Notes under the pieces: model-generated
The model's input: only the letters and a program-made list of their open reading frames with translations
What the model was told of the DNA's origin: nothing
The model's database searches: none
Shown here: positions 14,391-17,063 of the stretch, piece by piece
Position numbering within the stretch: position 1 is the first letter of the stretch
Layout of the letters: each line of letters starts with the position of its first letter
Assembly (NCBI GenBank): GCA_910595815.1
Contig: CAJVCM010000061.1
Span: forward strand, 1-17,063
Reading direction: 5' to 3'
Source: Candidatus Thioglobus plumae
Lineage (GTDB): Bacteria > Pseudomonadota > Gammaproteobacteria > PS1 > Pseudothioglobaceae
Length of the DNA stretch: 17,063 nt
Made by a program: the position numbers and the translations under genes

Positions 14391-16218
14391 AAAGAAAAAA
14401 GTCTTGCAAGAGGTTTTTGGATTTGATTCTTTTCGCCCCCTACAAGAGCAGGCAGTTGATAAGATCTTAGCCGGTGAAGATGTTTTATTAATCCTTCCGA
14501 CAGGCGGTGGTAAGTCGCTTTGTTATCAGTTGCCTGCGTTGTTAATGGAAGGTATTTTGGTAGTTGTATCACCACTATTAGCACTAATGCAAGATCAAAT
14601 ACTAGGTTTGGAAAGTAAAGGAATTAGTGCTGCAATGCTGTCATCTATGCAAAGCATGGAGGAAATACGAGTAACTGAAGAGGCGTTAAGAAACCAAGAA
14701 ATTAAAGTTTTATTTGTTGCACCAGAGCGCCTTAATAATAATTATTTTTTGTCATTCTTAGACTCGTTAAACATTGCATTTTTTGCCGTTGATGAAGCGC
14801 ATTGTGTGAGCGAGTGGGGGCACGAATTTCGAGCCGATTATCGAGAATTAGGCTTGTTAAAAACTCGCTTCCCCGACATCAGTGTTGCAGCTTTTACTGC
14901 TACAGCAACACCGCAAGTTGAAAAAGACATTGTTGCGCAGTTGAATTTCAAACAAGTAGAGAATATTATTCGTGGCACAGTGTTTCGTGATAATTTGTAT
15001 ATTAATGCTAGTGTTAGACAAGGTAATGGTTATCAGCAGGTATTAAGTTTCTTAGAAAAACGTCAAAATGAGCAAGGCATTATCTATGCGCAATCCCGTG
15101 CTAAGACAGAATCTTTGGCTAAATTTTTACAAGAACAAGGTTTTCAAGCACAGGCATATCATGCAGGATTAAGCCCAACAGATAGGAAATCTGCTTTCGC
15201 CAATTTCGTTGGTGAAAAAACCGATATTATGGTGGCAACCATTGCTTTTGGTATGGGTATTGATAAAAGCGATATTCGTTTTGTTATTCATACTTCAATA
15301 CCAAAAACCATTGAGGCGTATTATCAAGAAATTGGTAGAGCGGGTCGAGATGGAGTTTCTAGCGAAGTGCTGTTGTTATATGGTACTGCTGATATAGGTG
15401 TGCTCAGCCGCTTTATTGATGAAGTGGAAAATGAAGATTATCGTAATTTAGCGTTTGGAAAGCTCAATACCGTTAAACAGTATGCCTTCTCTGAAAGTTG
15501 TCGTCATCAAGCGCTAAGTCGTTATTTTGATGAAAATATCGAATCGTGTAAAACAATGTGCGACAGTTGTAATGAGCCCGATACTGAACGTAAAGACATT
15601 ACCGAGCTGGCACAAAAATTCTTATCAACCGTTTATCGTACTGAACAACGCTTTGGACAGAATTACGTTATTGACGTGTTGAGAGGGTCAAAAGTTCAGA
15701 AAGTTCTAAACAATCAACATGAAGATCTGAGCGTTTATGGCATAGGAAAAGAGCTTAGTAAGCTTCAATGGAAGATGATTGGCGATAGGTTGCTAGAGTT
15801 AGAGTTGATCCAAGTAAGTGGTGAATATGGAAGTTTGGTGCTCACTAGTCAAGCAAGATCAGTTTTAAAATCTGAAGAATCTGTTGATATTCGTGCAGTT
15901 AATTTTAATATTAGCAATAAGGGATCGTCTTCATCCAAAAAGTCAAGGTCTACCCCATCTAAATACAATTTTGATGAAGCCATATTTGAATCGCTTCGTG
16001 CATTAAGATTGGAGATTGCAACAGAAACTGAAATGCCTGCTTATGTTATTTTTGACAATAAAACCTTGCAGGCCATGGCATACTTCTTACCCAATAATAA
16101 AGATAAATTTTTGAAAGTTAATGGTGTTGGTGAAGTTAAATATGAAAAATATGGTGAACAATTTTTAGCGTTAATCAACACACTGCGTGCTGATGATTTT
16201 CAAGAGCCAACACAATAA
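14377..16218 (+). CDS. recQ: ATP-dependent DNA helicase RecQ
   Basis: A 3'-5' superfamily 2 helicase that unwinds DNA in recombination and fork repair. The helicase core has Walker A PTGGGKS (Lys46), the Asp-Glu-Ala-His box starting at residue 139 (VDEAHCVSEWGHEFR) and motif VI EIGRAGRDG. The zinc-binding part of the RQC region uses Cys375, Cys391, Cys395 and Cys398. A winged-helix segment follows (about 405-515), then a Ser/Lys-rich linker (about 517-528) and a C-terminal HRDC domain (about 530-605). At 613 residues it matches E. coli RecQ (609) in length and domain order. The start could be either of two adjacent ATGs (14377 or 14380); no strong ribosome site is visible, which fits coupling to queA. 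Confidence 0.96.
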   Translation: MMTNRKKKVLQEVFGFDSFRPLQEQAVDKILAGEDVLLILPTGGGKSLCYQLPALLMEGILVVVSPLLALMQDQILGLESKGISAAMLSSMQSMEEIRVTEEALRNQEIKVLFVAPERLNNNYFLSFLDSLNIAFFAVDEAHCVSEWGHEFRADYRELGLLKTRFPDISVAAFTATATPQVEKDIVAQLNFKQVENIIRGTVFRDNLYINASVRQGNGYQQVLSFLEKRQNEQGIIYAQSRAKTESLAKFLQEQGFQAQAYHAGLSPTDRKSAFANFVGEKTDIMVATIAFGMGIDKSDIRFVIHTSIPKTIEAYYQEIGRAGRDGVSSEVLLLYGTADIGVLSRFIDEVENEDYRNLAFGKLNTVKQYAFSESCRHQALSRYFDENIESCKTMCDSCNEPDTERKDITELAQKFLSTVYRTEQRFGQNYVIDVLRGSKVQKVLNNQHEDLSVYGIGKELSKLQWKMIGDRLLELELIQVSGEYGSLVLTSQARSVLKSEESVDIRAVNFNISNKGSSSSKKSRSTPSKYNFDEAIFESLRALRLEIATETEMPAYVIFDNKTLQAMAYFLPNNKDKFLKVNGVGEVKYEKYGEQFLALINTLRADDFQEPTQ

Positions 16219-16228
16219 AGAGGTGAGT

Positions 16229-16585
16229 ATGATTTATGAAAATGATTTAGTGATTGTAGAAATTGAGCCAAGCGAAATCCCTTGGGTGAAGGTTTTTACT
16301 CAACGAAAAATTAAAGAATTTAGCGAATGCACAGCAACAGAAAAGACTGAAATTTTTAGAATTATTGATATAGTAGAAAAGTCAATGTTAAATTATTTCG
16401 ATGCAGATAAGATCAATATTGCTTCATTTGGCAACCTATTACCACATGTTCATTGGCATGTGATGGCAAGATTTGAAGGCGATAGTTATTTTCCAGAACC
16501 GATGTGGGGTACACAACAAAGAGAATCACAATTAGATCTACCTAATTTTGAGGTGTTCTTTACTCAACTAGGAGAACAACTATGA
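16229..16585 (+). CDS. HIT-family protein (histidine triad)
   Basis: A small cytoplasmic protein of the histidine-triad superfamily, whose members bind nucleotides and hydrolyse or transfer nucleoside phosphates. The active-site signature is HVHWHV, with His73, His75 and His77, preceded by a conserved NLLPHVHWH context. The preferred start is ATG at 16229, with an AAGAGGTGAG ribosome site ahead of it, giving 118 residues. A longer open frame from 16187 would run back into recQ. The substrate cannot be told from sequence. It begins 10 bases after recQ and overlaps the next gene by 4 bases (ATGA), so it is likely co-translated with the thioredoxin-like protein. Confidence 0.88.
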   Translation: MIYENDLVIVEIEPSEIPWVKVFTQRKIKEFSECTATEKTEIFRIIDIVEKSMLNYFDADKINIASFGNLLPHVHWHVMARFEGDSYFPEPMWGTQQRESQLDLPNFEVFFTQLGEQL

Positions 16586-16911
16586 ATCAACTAGAAAATC
16601 AAGAACAATTAGATCTGTTAAAGCTTGAAAAAGATGCAGTGTTGATTCTATTTGGTGGTGCACATTGTGGCGTGTGCCAAACCATTAAACCCCAAATTGA
16701 TGAAAAATTCTTGCTCAAATTTCCAAATTTAGAGATGGTTTATATTGATTGTGAGCAGATGCAAGAAGTTTGTGCACAACACGGCGTTTTTTCTTTGCCA
16801 GTGGTGCAAGTATTCTTTATGGGGCAGAAATTTATTGAAGAGGTTAGAGGTTTTTCATTATTAGCATTAGAGCAGGAGATTGAAAAGACTTATGCCAAGA
16901 TGAACAGCTAA
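16582..16911 (+). CDS. Thioredoxin-like protein with CGVC active site
   Basis: A 109-residue protein with a thioredoxin fold and no signal peptide, so probably cytoplasmic. The redox motif is Cys29-Gly-Val-Cys32 in GGAHCGVCQTIKP. The cis-proline loop SLPVVQVF and the preceding YIDCEQ strand fit the fold. The active site CGVC differs from the CGPC of classical thioredoxin, and the usual tryptophan before the first cysteine is His28, so it is not TrxA itself; a thiol-disulfide oxidoreductase with its own partner is likely. An AGGAGAA ribosome site lies just ahead of the start. It is the last gene of the plus-strand run and its stop overlaps the stop of the opposing gene. Confidence 0.85.
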   Translation: MNQLENQEQLDLLKLEKDAVLILFGGAHCGVCQTIKPQIDEKFLLKFPNLEMVYIDCEQMQEVCAQHGVFSLPVVQVFFMGQKFIEEVRGFSLLALEQEIEKTYAKMNS

Positions 16912-17063
16912 AGGTTGTCTTTAATTTTTTGCAGGGTTGGAACTTCTAAGTTGAATTCATTTGCCTGATCTAACGCTCGATCGAGTCTTGCAGAGGCGGA
17001 TCGACCCATACAACCATGATTAAGATCACCTTCGAAGGCTTTGATCATGCCTTGTTCTAATTC
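16908..17063 (-). CDS. Unrecognised protein, C-terminal fragment
   Basis: The minus strand is open from the window edge to a TAG at 16910-16908, giving the last 51 residues of a protein. The stretch includes GRSASARLDRALDQ and NLEVPTL and ends KIKDNL. I do not recognise the family. The pattern of an alpha-helix followed by a short VP segment near a C-terminus is loosely like that of NAD-dependent beta-hydroxyacid dehydrogenases or ketopantoate reductases, but this is weak. Codon use looks like that of the neighbours. The gene faces the thioredoxin-like gene and their ends overlap by three bases. Confidence 0.6.
   Translation of the reverse strand, partial: ELEQGMIKAFEGDLNHGCMGRSASARLDRALDQANEFNLEVPTLQKIKDNL
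16909..16930 (+). terminator. Weak candidate terminator after the plus-strand run
   Basis: TAAAG, loop GTTGT, CTTTA forms a 5-bp hairpin followed at once by a run of six T after one A pair. The layout is that of an intrinsic terminator, but the stem is short and AT-rich with only one G-C pair, so it would be weak. It lies within the end of the opposing gene. It is the only terminator-like structure noticed at the end of the 12.5 kb run. Confidence 0.28.

Noticed and set aside
16187..16228. Fourteen-codon upstream extension of the HIT protein
   Set aside because: It runs back into recQ; the ATG at 16229 has a good ribosome site and the expected N-terminus.
1..17063. Mobile elements, CRISPR arrays, defence or toxin-antitoxin genes
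   Set aside because: None seen: the gene content is core metabolism and maintenance, with no direct-repeat arrays, transposase motifs or compositional breaks.

Overview
The window reads as a chromosomal core-gene segment from a gammaproteobacterium. Evidence for this is the ftsH-folP-glmM order, the Rnf electron-transport cluster, lptE-holA, and a one-piece tmRNA with a gammaproteobacterial-type tag. The sequence is AT-rich and very densely packed, with most genes touching or overlapping. Together with a TauE/SafE-type anion permease, this suggests a streamlined marine or symbiotic sulfur-oxidiser relative (SUP05/Thioglobus-like). That placement is inference from style and gene content, not from a search.

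Left part, minus strand (read right to left): lptE (LPS-transport lipoprotein), holA (DNA polymerase III delta), proA (proline synthesis), tyrS (tyrosyl-tRNA synthetase) and then the tmRNA gene ssrA, which has its own likely promoter inside the end of tyrS. The four protein genes overlap or lie 5 bases apart and look like one operon. No leuS or nadD accompanies lptE-holA here, although both commonly do in gammaproteobacteria.

The only sizeable protein-free gap between genes is the roughly 140-base divergent control region at 4270-4412. It carries a heat-shock (sigma-32)-like promoter facing ftsH, an inverted repeat over its -10 region, and an extended -10 promoter facing lptE.

Right part, plus strand: an almost gapless run of thirteen genes from 4413 to 16911. 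It contains ftsH, folP, glmM, a TSUP permease, rnfA, rnfB, rnfC, rnfD, rnfG, queA, recQ, a HIT-family protein and a thioredoxin-like protein. No spacer exceeds 18 bases. The Rnf genes encode a membrane complex coupling ferredoxin/NADH redox chemistry to ion movement, but rnfE is missing from its usual place after rnfG. The permease sits directly against rnfA.

The window ends inside an unrecognised minus-strand gene whose stop codon overlaps the stop of the thioredoxin-like gene. No mobile elements, CRISPR arrays, tRNAs or rRNAs were seen. I found no clearly new biological system; the points most worth a second look are the missing rnfE, the ftsH control region and the permease placement.
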